The notes beneath the pieces were generated by a model. That model was not told where the DNA came from. It ran no database searches and saw nothing but the letters and a program-made list of their open reading frames with translations. Shown here piece after piece: positions 44,921-53,267 of a DNA stretch of 64,000 bases; position 1 is the stretch's first letter, and each line of letters opens with the position of its first letter. The stretch lies in contig CACDZR010000001.1 of NCBI GenBank assembly GCA_902557235.1, positions 124,001-188,000 on the forward strand, given 5' to 3'. The translations under genes were made by a program, and so were the position numbers. The DNA is from an uncultured Pelagibacteraceae bacterium. Its GTDB lineage: Bacteria; Pseudomonadota; Alphaproteobacteria; Pelagibacterales; Pelagibacteraceae.

Positions 44921-45535
44921 ATGGAATACCTGGTATTAGGTTTTATTACCGGGCTTAGTTTAATTTTAGCTATTGGCGCTCAAAATATCTTTGTAATAGA
45001 GCAGGGGCTTAAAAAACAGTATGTTTTTTTAGTCTGTTTAATTTGCTCCTTTTCAGACCTCATTTTAATATTTTCAGGCATTCTTCTATTCCACTTTTTC
45101 CATCAATACTTCAATATATTTTTAGAGCTAACTTTAAACATCTGTTTAATAATTTTTTTAATCTATTTTATATATTCAAAAATCAAATCTTTTAGCGTTA
45201 GTGCTAATTTTAATATTGAAAAAAAAGAGACCACCAGTACCAAGATTATATTGAAGACCCTTGGTTTCACTTATCTAAATGCACATGTTTATTCTGATAC
45301 AGTTTTCTTTTTGGGAAATTTTTCAAAAAATTTTTTATTTGATGAAAAAATTTACTTCGGTATTGGTGCATCTATAGCTTCGTTTATATTTTTTTTTTTA
45401 CTGGGTTATTTATCGGTATATTTTTCAAGGTATGCTCAGAGTGACAAAACATGGAAATATATTAACGGATTCATTATTGGTTTCATGTCTTTACTCACAA
45501 TTTATATCATTAAAGAAACAGTATATTTTCTTTAA
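44921..45535 (+). CDS. LysE/ArgO-family amino acid exporter
   Basis: A 204-residue protein with about six hydrophobic segments and the family start FITGLSLILAIGAQNIFVIEQG. The LysE/ArgO group exports basic amino acids. A possible substrate here is lysine or arginine, but this is not provable from sequence. It is 11 bases behind the VOC gene. Confidence 0.88.
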   Translation: MEYLVLGFITGLSLILAIGAQNIFVIEQGLKKQYVFLVCLICSFSDLILIFSGILLFHFFHQYFNIFLELTLNICLIIFLIYFIYSKIKSFSVSANFNIEKKETTSTKIILKTLGFTYLNAHVYSDTVFFLGNFSKNFLFDEKIYFGIGASIASFIFFFLLGYLSVYFSRYAQSDKTWKYINGFIIGFMSLLTIYIIKETVYFL

Positions 45536-45547
45536 CTAGTAGAGTTT

Positions 45548-45576
45548 TTGAATGACAATTATAGCGCATGTTAAAA
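45548..45576 (+). promoter_or_regulatory. Putative promoter of msrB
   Basis: TTGAAT (45548-45553) and TTAAAA (45571-45576) spaced by 17 bases, 27 bases before msrB. Plausible but A+T-rich background makes such matches common. Confidence 0.35.
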
Positions 45577-45603
45577 TCTTAATTTCAAATTAATCTGATT
45601 AAT

Positions 45604-46062
45604 ATGCTGTTAAGAAGAAAATTTTTAAAATTGTTGGGTCTCTCTATACTTTTTGTATCATTACCTTATCAATTGTTAAGATCAGCAACAAAAAAGATTA
45701 TAAATCCTGATCTCAGTAAAGCCCAAAAAGATATAATGTTTAATGAGGGTACTGAGAGGCCATTTACCAGTGAATTACTTCAAGAAAAAAGAGAGGGTTT
45801 TTATCATTGTGCAAACTGTGGAGCAAAATTATTTTCATCAAAGTCAAAGTTTGATAGTGGAACAGGTTGGCCTTCTTTTTCTGAGGCTTTGCCAGGTGCA
45901 TTTAAAACTAAGATTGACTATTCCTTTGGCATGAAAAGAATTGAATATCATTGCGCAAACTGTGGTGCACATCATGGTCATGTTTTTTTAGATGGACCTA
46001 CCGCTACGGGAAAAAGATTTTGTAATAATGGATTGTGTTTAATTTTTATTCCAGAGGATTAA
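45604..46062 (+). CDS. msrB: Tat-exported peptide methionine-R-sulfoxide reductase MsrB
   Basis: A 152-residue MsrB with both zinc CxxC pairs (HCANCGAKLF and HCANCGAHHGHVF) and the catalytic Cys in KRFCNNGLCLIF. The N-terminus is LRRKFLKLLGLSILFVSLPY, a twin-arginine signal (RRKFLK), so the enzyme is exported folded and repairs oxidised Met in the periplasm. Length is normal. The stop overlaps the convergent HpsN-like gene by four bases (TTAA). Confidence 0.9.
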   Translation: MLLRRKFLKLLGLSILFVSLPYQLLRSATKKIINPDLSKAQKDIMFNEGTERPFTSELLQEKREGFYHCANCGAKLFSSKSKFDSGTGWPSFSEALPGAFKTKIDYSFGMKRIEYHCANCGAHHGHVFLDGPTATGKRFCNNGLCLIFIPED

Positions 46063-47345
46063 TTAGAAAAACCATATTTTCTTAGTCTTACATCACCTGT
46101 CCTTGCATGAGCTTCCATTCCTTCATATCTAGAAATTCTAGCTGCAGCAGCACCAACTAACTCAGTAGATTCTTTAGTCATTCTTTGAAAACTTAATGTT
46201 TTAATAAATTTTCCAACAAACAATCCACCTGTATATCTTCCTGCACCTTTAGTTGGTAAGATATGATTTGTACCAGAACATTTGTCGCCGTATGCAACAG
46301 TTGTTTCTTCACCCACAAATAACGATCCATAATTTGTTAATCTTTCATGAAACCATTCTAAGTTTTCGGTTTGTACTTCTAAATGTTCAGGCGCATATTC
46401 GTCACTGACTTTAACTATTTCTTCATTAGTGTCACAAAGAATTACTTCACCATAATCTCTCCAGGCTGCTTCAGCACTTGTTCTAGGGACTTCTGGAAGT
46501 TCTGCGATTAATTCTGGAACTCGTTTCATCACTTTTTCGGCTAATTCTTTACTAGTTGTATAAAGCCAACATGGTGAGTTATATCCATGCTCTGCTTGTC
46601 CTACTAAATCTACAGCAACAATTTCTGGATCAGCTTTAGCATCTGCTATAATTCCTATTTCAGTTGGTCCTGCAAATAGATCAATACCAACTTTTCCATA
46701 TAAAATTCTTTTAGCCTCAGCTACAAATTGATTTCCTGGGCCAACTATAATATCTGCAGGAGGATTTTTAAATAATCCATTGGTCATTGCTGCAATTGCA
46801 GGAACACCACCTAAATTTAAGATAACATCCGCACCGCAAAGATCAGCCGTGTATACAATAGTAGGGTGGGCACCAACACCTTCTTTAGGAGGACTACATG
46901 CAATAATATTTTTTACTCCAGCAACTTTTGCTGTAGTTACACTCATTACAGCAGAAGCAATGTGAGCATATCTTCCGCCTGGAATGTAGCAACCTGCTGT
47001 ATTTACAGGTACTAATTTTTGACCTGCATACAAACCATCAGAAAGCTCTACTTCAAAGTCTTGCCCATAATTTTTTAATTGTGCTTCAGCAAATTTTCTA
47101 ACTCGATCAAATGAAAACCTAATATCATCTTTGGTTTTTTGATCTAAAGTTTTTTTAATTTCCTCAATTTTGTCTTTTGATACTATAATATCTCCATCAT
47201 ACTTATCGAATTTTTTAGTTAAATCGATGCAACCTTGTTCTTTTGTTGTTTCGATATTCTTTAGTAAATCTTGAACTATTCCAGTTGTCTTATTGTCGTC
47301 AGTTGACGATGTTTTTGGAGATTTTTTTAAATAAGTAATTGCCAT
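46059..47345 (-). CDS. hpsN: HisD-fold dehydrogenase, sulfopropanediol (HpsN)-like
   Basis: A 428-residue histidinol-dehydrogenase fold: CYIPGGRYAHIASAVMSV, the zinc-site region QAEHGYNSPCW and the acid-base pair in PEHLEV. It is not the biosynthetic HisD by context. It lies with pta, a sulfolactate-type dehydrogenase and a taurine-type transporter, which matches HpsN, the NAD enzyme oxidising dihydroxypropanesulfonate to sulfolactate. The assignment is by context and fold, not by known active-site differences. Confidence 0.72.
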   Translation of the reverse strand: MAITYLKKSPKTSSTDDNKTTGIVQDLLKNIETTKEQGCIDLTKKFDKYDGDIIVSKDKIEEIKKTLDQKTKDDIRFSFDRVRKFAEAQLKNYGQDFEVELSDGLYAGQKLVPVNTAGCYIPGGRYAHIASAVMSVTTAKVAGVKNIIACSPPKEGVGAHPTIVYTADLCGADVILNLGGVPAIAAMTNGLFKNPPADIIVGPGNQFVAEAKRILYGKVGIDLFAGPTEIGIIADAKADPEIVAVDLVGQAEHGYNSPCWLYTTSKELAEKVMKRVPELIAELPEVPRTSAEAAWRDYGEVILCDTNEEIVKVSDEYAPEHLEVQTENLEWFHERLTNYGSLFVGEETTVAYGDKCSGTNHILPTKGAGRYTGGLFVGKFIKTLSFQRMTKESTELVGAAAARISRYEGMEAHARTGDVRLRKYGFSN

Positions 47346-47406
47346 TAATAAACTTCTATAATTGGTAGCTATTTAAGACAAATATAATTTTAATGCAATC
47401 AAACAT

Positions 47407-48318
47407 TTAATCTAATGCAACTACAGCTGCAGCAATCGAAGCTAATCTAGCAGGTGCTTCATCTGAACGACTAGTTATCACCACAGGTACTTTACCACCT
47501 ACAACTACTCCAGCAGCACATGCGCCACTAAAATAGATCAACATCTTTACTAATGCATTGCCTGTCTCTACACTAGGTACCAATAAAACATCTGCAATTC
47601 CTGCAACATCATTTTTTATACCTTTAATAGTTGCAGATTTTTTCGAAATACTATTATCAAAAGCTAAAGGTCCAAATACATCTGCATTTAAATTTTCATT
47701 TTTTGCAAGGTTTGTAATTTCTTCAGCTTCTTTAGAACTTGGAACACTGTCTAAAACCTCCTCTGTTGCAGATAACACTGCAATTTTTGGTCTTTCAATT
47801 CCAATTCTGTGAGAAAAATTAATCACGTTTTTTAAGATATGCATTTTGGTTTTTACATTAGGCAAAACATTTAAAGCGCCATCTGTAATTATTAAAGGTT
47901 TATCATCTTTTCCTAAAGTCATGTGCCATATATGACTTAGTCTTGTTTTACCTAATAAGTTGTATTCTCTTTTTAAAACTTCTTTCATCAAGATATCTGT
48001 ATGGATGTGACCTTTAACTATGATTTTAATTTTTCCTTCACTAGCAAGTTTTGCAGCTATACCCGCTGTATTATTTTCAACTGGTTCATTTATAATTTCA
48101 TATTTTGAAATATCCCACTTAATATCTTCAGCACATTTAATAATTTCTTTTTCGTCTCCTATAAAAATTGGATCAATTAAATTTTCTTTAACTGCATCTT
48201 GAACAGATAACATTGGTAATGGTTTTCCAGCATTAACAATACCAGCTTTTACTCCTTTATTTTTAAGTGCAGCATTCAATAGATTATTTGGAACAACAAT
48301 TTCTTTATTTGAAAGCAT
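47407..48318 (-). CDS. pta: Phosphate acetyl/butyryltransferase
   Basis: A 303-residue single-domain phosphotransacylase (acyl phosphate to acyl-CoA). The family pattern includes VKGHIHTDILMK, GALNVLPNVKTK, ADVFGPLAFDNS and the C-terminal GKVPVVITSRSDEAPARLAS. In organosulfonate pathways Pta converts acetyl phosphate from Xsc to acetyl-CoA, which fits its place here. It starts two bases downstream of the sulfolactate-dehydrogenase stop on the minus strand. Confidence 0.88.
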   Translation of the reverse strand: MLSNKEIVVPNNLLNAALKNKGVKAGIVNAGKPLPMLSVQDAVKENLIDPIFIGDEKEIIKCAEDIKWDISKYEIINEPVENNTAGIAAKLASEGKIKIIVKGHIHTDILMKEVLKREYNLLGKTRLSHIWHMTLGKDDKPLIITDGALNVLPNVKTKMHILKNVINFSHRIGIERPKIAVLSATEEVLDSVPSSKEAEEITNLAKNENLNADVFGPLAFDNSISKKSATIKGIKNDVAGIADVLLVPSVETGNALVKMLIYFSGACAAGVVVGGKVPVVITSRSDEAPARLASIAAAVVALD

Positions 48319-48320
48319 AA

Positions 48321-49325
48321 TTATTTCTTAAGTATTTCTAATTCTTCTTTGATAATTTTAGAAATTTTAATTTCTTTATTTAAATTCATTTTGTATCTTT
48401 TATATTTATTTTGTCCTGGATACATTATTTCTTTTACTCCTTTAACTTTAGGTAATCTTTTAACTTTTTTAATATTGTCTTTAATTCTGTTGTTATAATC
48501 TTTTACAAACAAATTTGTTTTAAATGTGATGAATAAATGCCCAATATTTTGTGGTCCACTAAAATCTTCAAAAGGATCTTTAACTCTGCCAGCGTGATTA
48601 CCACCTGTCAAAACACCACTCAATATATCAACCATCCACGCTAATCCTGAACCTCTAAATCCTGCAATTGGCAACTGAACACCTTTAAGAGCTTTATTAG
48701 CATCAGTTGTTGGTTTACCAAATTTATCTAAGGCAACACCGATTGGTAGCTTCTGATTATTTTTTGATGCAAATCTGATCTTACCTCTATTTATCATTGA
48801 GATTGATGTGTCTAAAATAAAAGGTGCCTTTGATCCACTTGGAGTTCCAAAACAAATAGGATTTGTACCAAATAAACTTTTAATAGCTCCATGTGGGGCT
48901 ATGGCTGGTGGGGCATTAGTATAAATCATTGTAACTAAATTTTTTTTTACAGCTTGCTCGGCATAATATCCAGAGAGTCCATAGTGACCACTATTTCTAA
49001 CAGCAACTAAACCTATCCCAGTTTTTTTTGCATTTGAAATTGCTTTTTTTATAGCCATATCAGCTGCAACAAACCCAATACTATCATCGGCATCAATATG
49101 TGAAATTGATTGAGAAATCTTTTTAATTTTTATTTTAGGTTTTGGGTTAATTACTTTTTTGGATATTCGATCACAATACATCTTTAGTCGTGAAAGACCA
49201 TGTCCATAAGCGCCGACCAATTCTGCATTAATTAAAGCTTTTGCAGAAATTTTTGCATGATCTTGATTAAGACCAAATTTTTTAAATATCTTGGTAATTT
49301 CCTTTGTTAGAATAACAGCTTTCAA
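48321..49325 (-). CDS. LDH2-family dehydrogenase, sulfolactate/malate type
   Basis: A 334-residue NAD(P)-dependent LDH2/MDH2-fold enzyme with YGHGLSRLKMY, RNSGHYGLSGYYAEQA, GTNPICFGTP and AGFRGSGLAWMVD. Family members oxidise malate, lactate, ureidoglycolate or (R)-sulfolactate (ComC/SlcC). Sulfolactate is favoured here by the neighbours. I take the TTG at 49325 as start because GGAAAAGG lies just upstream; an earlier TTG at 49361 would add 12 residues inside tauC. Either way the gene overlaps or follows the tauC stop within a few bases. Confidence 0.78.
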   Translation of the reverse strand: MKAVILTKEITKIFKKFGLNQDHAKISAKALINAELVGAYGHGLSRLKMYCDRISKKVINPKPKIKIKKISQSISHIDADDSIGFVAADMAIKKAISNAKKTGIGLVAVRNSGHYGLSGYYAEQAVKKNLVTMIYTNAPPAIAPHGAIKSLFGTNPICFGTPSGSKAPFILDTSISMINRGKIRFASKNNQKLPIGVALDKFGKPTTDANKALKGVQLPIAGFRGSGLAWMVDILSGVLTGGNHAGRVKDPFEDFSGPQNIGHLFITFKTNLFVKDYNNRIKDNIKKVKRLPKVKGVKEIMYPGQNKYKRYKMNLNKEIKISKIIKEELEILKK

Positions 49326-49326
49326 C

Positions 49327-51252
49327 TTAACCTTTTCCACGCCATGGGATTGTTTTATCAATAATTTTTCTTAGCGTTATATCAAATAACAATCCAAGCA
49401 TTCCCATAATAAAAATTGTTATCCAAATTACTTCATATTGAAAATATTTTTTAGCTACATTTTCTACAAAGCCAATACCAGTAGTACCTGCTAAAAATTC
49501 TGCCGCCACCAATGTCCCCCAACACATACCTACTGCTACTCTTATACCTGTGAGTATTTCTGGTAATGAATTTGGAAAAATTACATGTCTTAATATTTGT
49601 CTTTTAGATGCCCCCAAAGAGTGAGCTGCATGAATTTTCGATAATTGAGTTCCTGATGCACCTGCTCTTGCAGAAATAATCATTATAGATAACGAGACCA
49701 TGAACAATAAAAATACTTTTCCAGTATTATCAATTCCTAACACTGAAATTATAAGTGGAGCCCAAGCAAGCGGAGGAACAGGTCTATAAAGCTCAATTAG
49801 AGGATCAAAAAAACCTTTTGCAAATCTATTTAAACCCATAAATAAACCTAAAGGCACTCCAATCAATATTCCAAAAACTAAACCTAAGAAAACTCTTAAA
49901 AAAGAGTCCCAAATATGTCCGTAGGGAACAGGTACTTTAAATAAATTAAAGTCTCCTGTAACAATTTTTAGAACACCACCTTTGAAGTTTTGTTTAACTA
50001 TTCCATCTTTACTATGAACAGGATATTCACCTGGCAAAATATCTGCAATCCAGTCTGGCAAAATAAAGCCAATCATTTTGCTTACATCAACCATTTGTAT
50101 CCACAATAAAGGAATATCTTTGTAACCCACACTTGGTTTTGACATTAATATGAATTTATTGAACGTATCGGATGGTTTAGGCAACCATCTACCTGAGCCT
50201 TGCTCTGAACAACTTGGACCACTAGCAACAATAGTTCCTGCAGGAAATAAAAAAATATCAATTAATCTCAAACCACCTTGCTCTTCTTTTTGAGCGTTAT
50301 CAAATTTGACAATTGCCGCCTGCATCTTATCTAATGCATTTGGAGGGTAGATACTTGCAAATTCAATTCTTCTAGCAATCTTAACAATATTTTTTGCGTA
50401 TGTTGAAGCTACTTCATCACTATCACTTAAATCTTTCCTATAAGTCTTAATTTCTTCTTTAAGCTCTTTTATCTTGCTTTTAAATTGAGGGTTATGATTT
50501 CTTAACTTGAAAAATTCTTCACTTATTAAATTTAATTCTTGAGCTGCGGTGTGAAATTTTAAACCTCTATATGTTGCAGGAACCAAAGGTACCTCTAATG
50601 TATTTTCAATAGAGCCTGAACCAGCATCCACTTTAGTAATACCCCAACCACCTTCTTCTTCCACTGCTTTTAGTCTTTCATTAAGTTCTTGTTCAGTTTC
50701 AAATGGATAATCAGATTTTTGGAAATTTTCAGTTAAAAGATTAATTTTTCCAGTGATATCATCTATTTTTTGCTGGGTTTCTATTTCTAACAAATCTTCA
50801 TTTGTAAGTAATGGGATAAGTTCATTAGTTTTACTTATATAACTGATTAGTATTGTTTTTTGTTGGCTATTTAGTTCTCCAGAATTTTGGATCTCATTTT
50901 GAATTAATTTTAAATTTTTATTCTCTTTTTTGATTTGTGAAGTACTTTTAAACTCTCTTTCTTCTATTGGAAATTGATATTTTAATCCAAGTAAAGAGTC
51001 GTTAACTTTTGCAACTTGGCATAGCTCATTAGCGGATTTTGGATAAAATCCTTTAGCAATATCCCAGGAATAATAGAGCCAAATTAAAAGTAAAAAACTA
51101 CTTCCAACAATTACCCAGTGAGTACCCCCTAACGCTCTCTCAGGATTTCCAAATACTGCGTCTACTTTTTCAGTTCTTATTAATCTTCTTCCATAAAGAA
51201 TACAGCCGACTACAGCAAAGAATATTAGAAAAGTTAATATTTGAGTTAACAT
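49327..51252 (-). CDS. tauC: TauC-like ABC permease with long N-terminal domain
   Basis: A 641-residue protein whose C-terminal 200 residues (about 445-641) are a complete ABC permease with the EAA-type loop HSLGASKRQILRHVIFP. Ahead lie two membrane helices (about 3-22 and 45-63), a coiled-coil Glu/Lys-rich stretch (about 95-190 and 250-310) and a conserved-looking central part. TauC is normally about 275 residues. So a domain of about 440 residues, probably periplasmic in part, is fused to the taurine permease. It is in one operon with tauB and tauA. Confidence 0.85.
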   Translation of the reverse strand: MLTQILTFLIFFAVVGCILYGRRLIRTEKVDAVFGNPERALGGTHWVIVGSSFLLLIWLYYSWDIAKGFYPKSANELCQVAKVNDSLLGLKYQFPIEEREFKSTSQIKKENKNLKLIQNEIQNSGELNSQQKTILISYISKTNELIPLLTNEDLLEIETQQKIDDITGKINLLTENFQKSDYPFETEQELNERLKAVEEEGGWGITKVDAGSGSIENTLEVPLVPATYRGLKFHTAAQELNLISEEFFKLRNHNPQFKSKIKELKEEIKTYRKDLSDSDEVASTYAKNIVKIARRIEFASIYPPNALDKMQAAIVKFDNAQKEEQGGLRLIDIFLFPAGTIVASGPSCSEQGSGRWLPKPSDTFNKFILMSKPSVGYKDIPLLWIQMVDVSKMIGFILPDWIADILPGEYPVHSKDGIVKQNFKGGVLKIVTGDFNLFKVPVPYGHIWDSFLRVFLGLVFGILIGVPLGLFMGLNRFAKGFFDPLIELYRPVPPLAWAPLIISVLGIDNTGKVFLLFMVSLSIMIISARAGASGTQLSKIHAAHSLGASKRQILRHVIFPNSLPEILTGIRVAVGMCWGTLVAAEFLAGTTGIGFVENVAKKYFQYEVIWITIFIMGMLGLLFDITLRKIIDKTIPWRGKG

Positions 51253-52050
51253 TTAATTATCTTTTCCCATAATTTCCTCTTCCATGTTCCAGATCATTTC
51301 AAGGATTTCTTCTCGTTTTTGAGAAAACTCTTTGTTTTTTTTAATTTCCCTCAGGTCCTCTTTTAATCCCATTGAAGCGAATGGAAGATTATATTCTTTA
51401 TGTATCCTTCCTGGTCTGGGAGCCATTACATATAATCTTTCACCTAGAAGTAAGGCTTCCTCAACCGAGTGAGTAATAAGAATAATTGTTTTACCAGTTT
51501 CTTTCCAAATTTTTAAAACGAGGGACTGCATTTTTTCTCTTGTAAGAGCATCAAGGGCTCCTAATGGTTCATCCATTAAAATCAAATCTGGATTATTGAT
51601 TAGACATCTTGCAAGAGCAACTCTCTGCTGCATTCCTCCAGATAGCTGATAAGTTGGAGTATTTCCAAAACCTTTTAATCCAACAATCTCTAACCATTCA
51701 TCAACTTTTTTCTGAGTTTCAATTGGATCTTCTTTTTTCATTCTTAATCCAAAGTTGACATTTTCAGCAACTGTTAGCCATTCAAACAGAGCACCTTGTT
51801 GAAAAACCATTCCCCGTTCAACTCCTGGTCCATCAATTTCTTTGTTATTTAAAGTAATACTTCCTGAAGTTGGTCTAATAAATCCTGCAGTAATATTTAA
51901 TAATGTAGTCTTTCCACAACCAGACGGCCCAAGAACAGTAAGAAGTTCTCCTTTTTTAAGAGTAAAATTTAAATCTTTTAATGCATGAACAGTTTCTCCT
52001 TTAGGAGTTTTAAAAATCATGTTTAGATTTTGTGAAATTAAATCACTCAT
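51253..52050 (-). CDS. tauB: ABC transporter ATP-binding protein, taurine/sulfonate type
   Basis: A 265-residue NitT/TauT-family ATPase. Walker A is GPSGCGKTTLLN, the signature LSGGMQQRVALARC and Walker B LILMDEPLGALD. It energises the TauC permease. The gene is immediately upstream of tauC with no spacer. A terminator-like hairpin separates it from tauA. Confidence 0.92.
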   Translation of the reverse strand: MSDLISQNLNMIFKTPKGETVHALKDLNFTLKKGELLTVLGPSGCGKTTLLNITAGFIRPTSGSITLNNKEIDGPGVERGMVFQQGALFEWLTVAENVNFGLRMKKEDPIETQKKVDEWLEIVGLKGFGNTPTYQLSGGMQQRVALARCLINNPDLILMDEPLGALDALTREKMQSLVLKIWKETGKTIILITHSVEEALLLGERLYVMAPRPGRIHKEYNLPFASMGLKEDLREIKKNKEFSQKREEILEMIWNMEEEIMGKDN

Positions 52051-52075
52051 AAAGAAGCTTTATATTTGAATTTTT

Positions 52076-52116
52076 AATAAAAAAATAGGCACCAATTTAT
52101 TACAATTGGCGCCTAT
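52076..52116 (-). terminator. Hairpin terminator between tauA and tauB
   Basis: ATAGGCGCCAATT and AATTGGTGCCTAT (minus strand 52116-52104 and 52097-52085) form a 13-pair stem with a six-base loop, followed by TTTTTTTA on the minus strand. It lies 22 bases downstream of the tauA stop. Partial termination would leave more tauA mRNA than tauBC mRNA, a usual strategy for binding proteins. Confidence 0.85.
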
Positions 52117-52138
52117 TAAAATTTAAATTACCCTTAGA

Positions 52139-53080
52139 TTATAAAGGTAAGAAACTAGTATCTACGTTTCCTCTTGGTGTTCCCATTCCTTTTAAGAATG
52201 CATCAAGATTTCCACTTTCCATAGATTGTTTAGTTTCCTCAGGTGTTAGAAACTTAAAGCCACTTAAAGTTTCTTTCATATCAGCAACTTTCATTTCAGA
52301 AGCTTTTGACATTGAGTTCATATCGCTTTTACCAGCTCTATATCTCGCATTAGCTTCGTGAGTTACTTCAATAAAAGTTCTTAGCATACCTGGATTTTCC
52401 TTCATAAACTTTGTAGTCACTGAAGTAATATCGATACCTAAGATACCTGCATCTCTAGCTTCTTGAACTGTAAGTAATCTAGATCCAACTGCAGTTGCAG
52501 CTTTAATTGAGTTACCACCAAATAAACATGCCATTACAACATCACCACTTACTAAAGCAGCAGCACCTTCTTCAGGGTCCATTTGAATGATATCCATTTT
52601 TTTTCTGTCCGCACCAACAACTTTCATACTTTCATCAAAAACGTATTCAGCCATTGTACCAAGTGGAACAGCAACTTTTTTACCTTCAAGCTCAGTAGCG
52701 TTAGCTTTTGTTATACCAGAAGCGTTAGATGTTACACATGTTGTACCACCCATTCCGTATTCCATAGCTATATCTACAAGTTTAATCGGAGCTTTAGATT
52801 TAACAGCATTAATAAAAGGAACTAAACCTTGAGAGTAAGAGATATCAATGTCTCCTGCTAACATAGCATCAGTCATAGCACCACCATTAGTAAAGTTTGT
52901 CCATTTTACTGGAACACCTAGAGCTTTAGCGAAGTTTTTCTTCATCATGTCCTCTAGATTTGGGCTTGGCCACTCTAAGAAATATGCAACTCTAACTTCA
53001 TTAGCTGCAGAATTAGCAACTGAAATTGAAAGATTAAGAGCTACAAAACATCCAAGAATAAAACTAATTATTTTTTTCAT
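52139..53080 (-). CDS. tauA: Taurine-type ABC substrate-binding protein
   Basis: A 313-residue periplasmic binding protein of the TauA/NMT1 fold with a signal peptide (KKIISFILGCFVALNLSISV, cleavage near NSAANEV). The mature start EVRVAYFLEWPSP is typical. It captures taurine or a related sulfonate for TauBC. The start is ATG 53080 behind GGAAGAGGAAAA; an ATG at 53113 would add a basic leader without a ribosome site. Abundant expression is likely given the following terminator. Confidence 0.88.
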   Translation of the reverse strand: MKKIISFILGCFVALNLSISVANSAANEVRVAYFLEWPSPNLEDMMKKNFAKALGVPVKWTNFTNGGAMTDAMLAGDIDISYSQGLVPFINAVKSKAPIKLVDIAMEYGMGGTTCVTSNASGITKANATELEGKKVAVPLGTMAEYVFDESMKVVGADRKKMDIIQMDPEEGAAALVSGDVVMACLFGGNSIKAATAVGSRLLTVQEARDAGILGIDITSVTTKFMKENPGMLRTFIEVTHEANARYRAGKSDMNSMSKASEMKVADMKETLSGFKFLTPEETKQSMESGNLDAFLKGMGTPRGNVDTSFLPL

Positions 53081-53156
53081 TTTTCCTCTTCCTTGTTTAT
53101 TTATATGTTTCAATTTTAAGATTAAATTGACCTATATGTAAAACAAAAAAATGATC

Positions 53157-53187
53157 ATTATAGTTATGCAACTTTAAGTTGTGACAA
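53157..53187 (-). promoter_or_regulatory. Putative tauA promoter with palindromic operator
   Basis: On the minus strand TATAAT (53162-53157) is a perfect -10 and TTGTCA (53187-53182) a -35 at 19 bases, slightly long. Between them lies the perfect 13-bp palindrome CAACTT-T-AAGTTG (53169-53181), well placed for a repressor. The remaining spacer to the divergent aminotransferase (53188-53267) shows no clear site. Confidence 0.6.
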
Positions 53188-53267
53188 TTATTTTGGTGGT
53201 TAATCAGTCTTAATTAGTCTAAAGAATCTGTAATTAGGTAAATTAATAAAATTTATAGAAAGTAATT

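Noticed and set aside
52583..52832. Two overlapping 80-codon ORFs antisense to tauA.
   Set aside because: They are antisense frames of the binding protein with no start signals or family resemblance.
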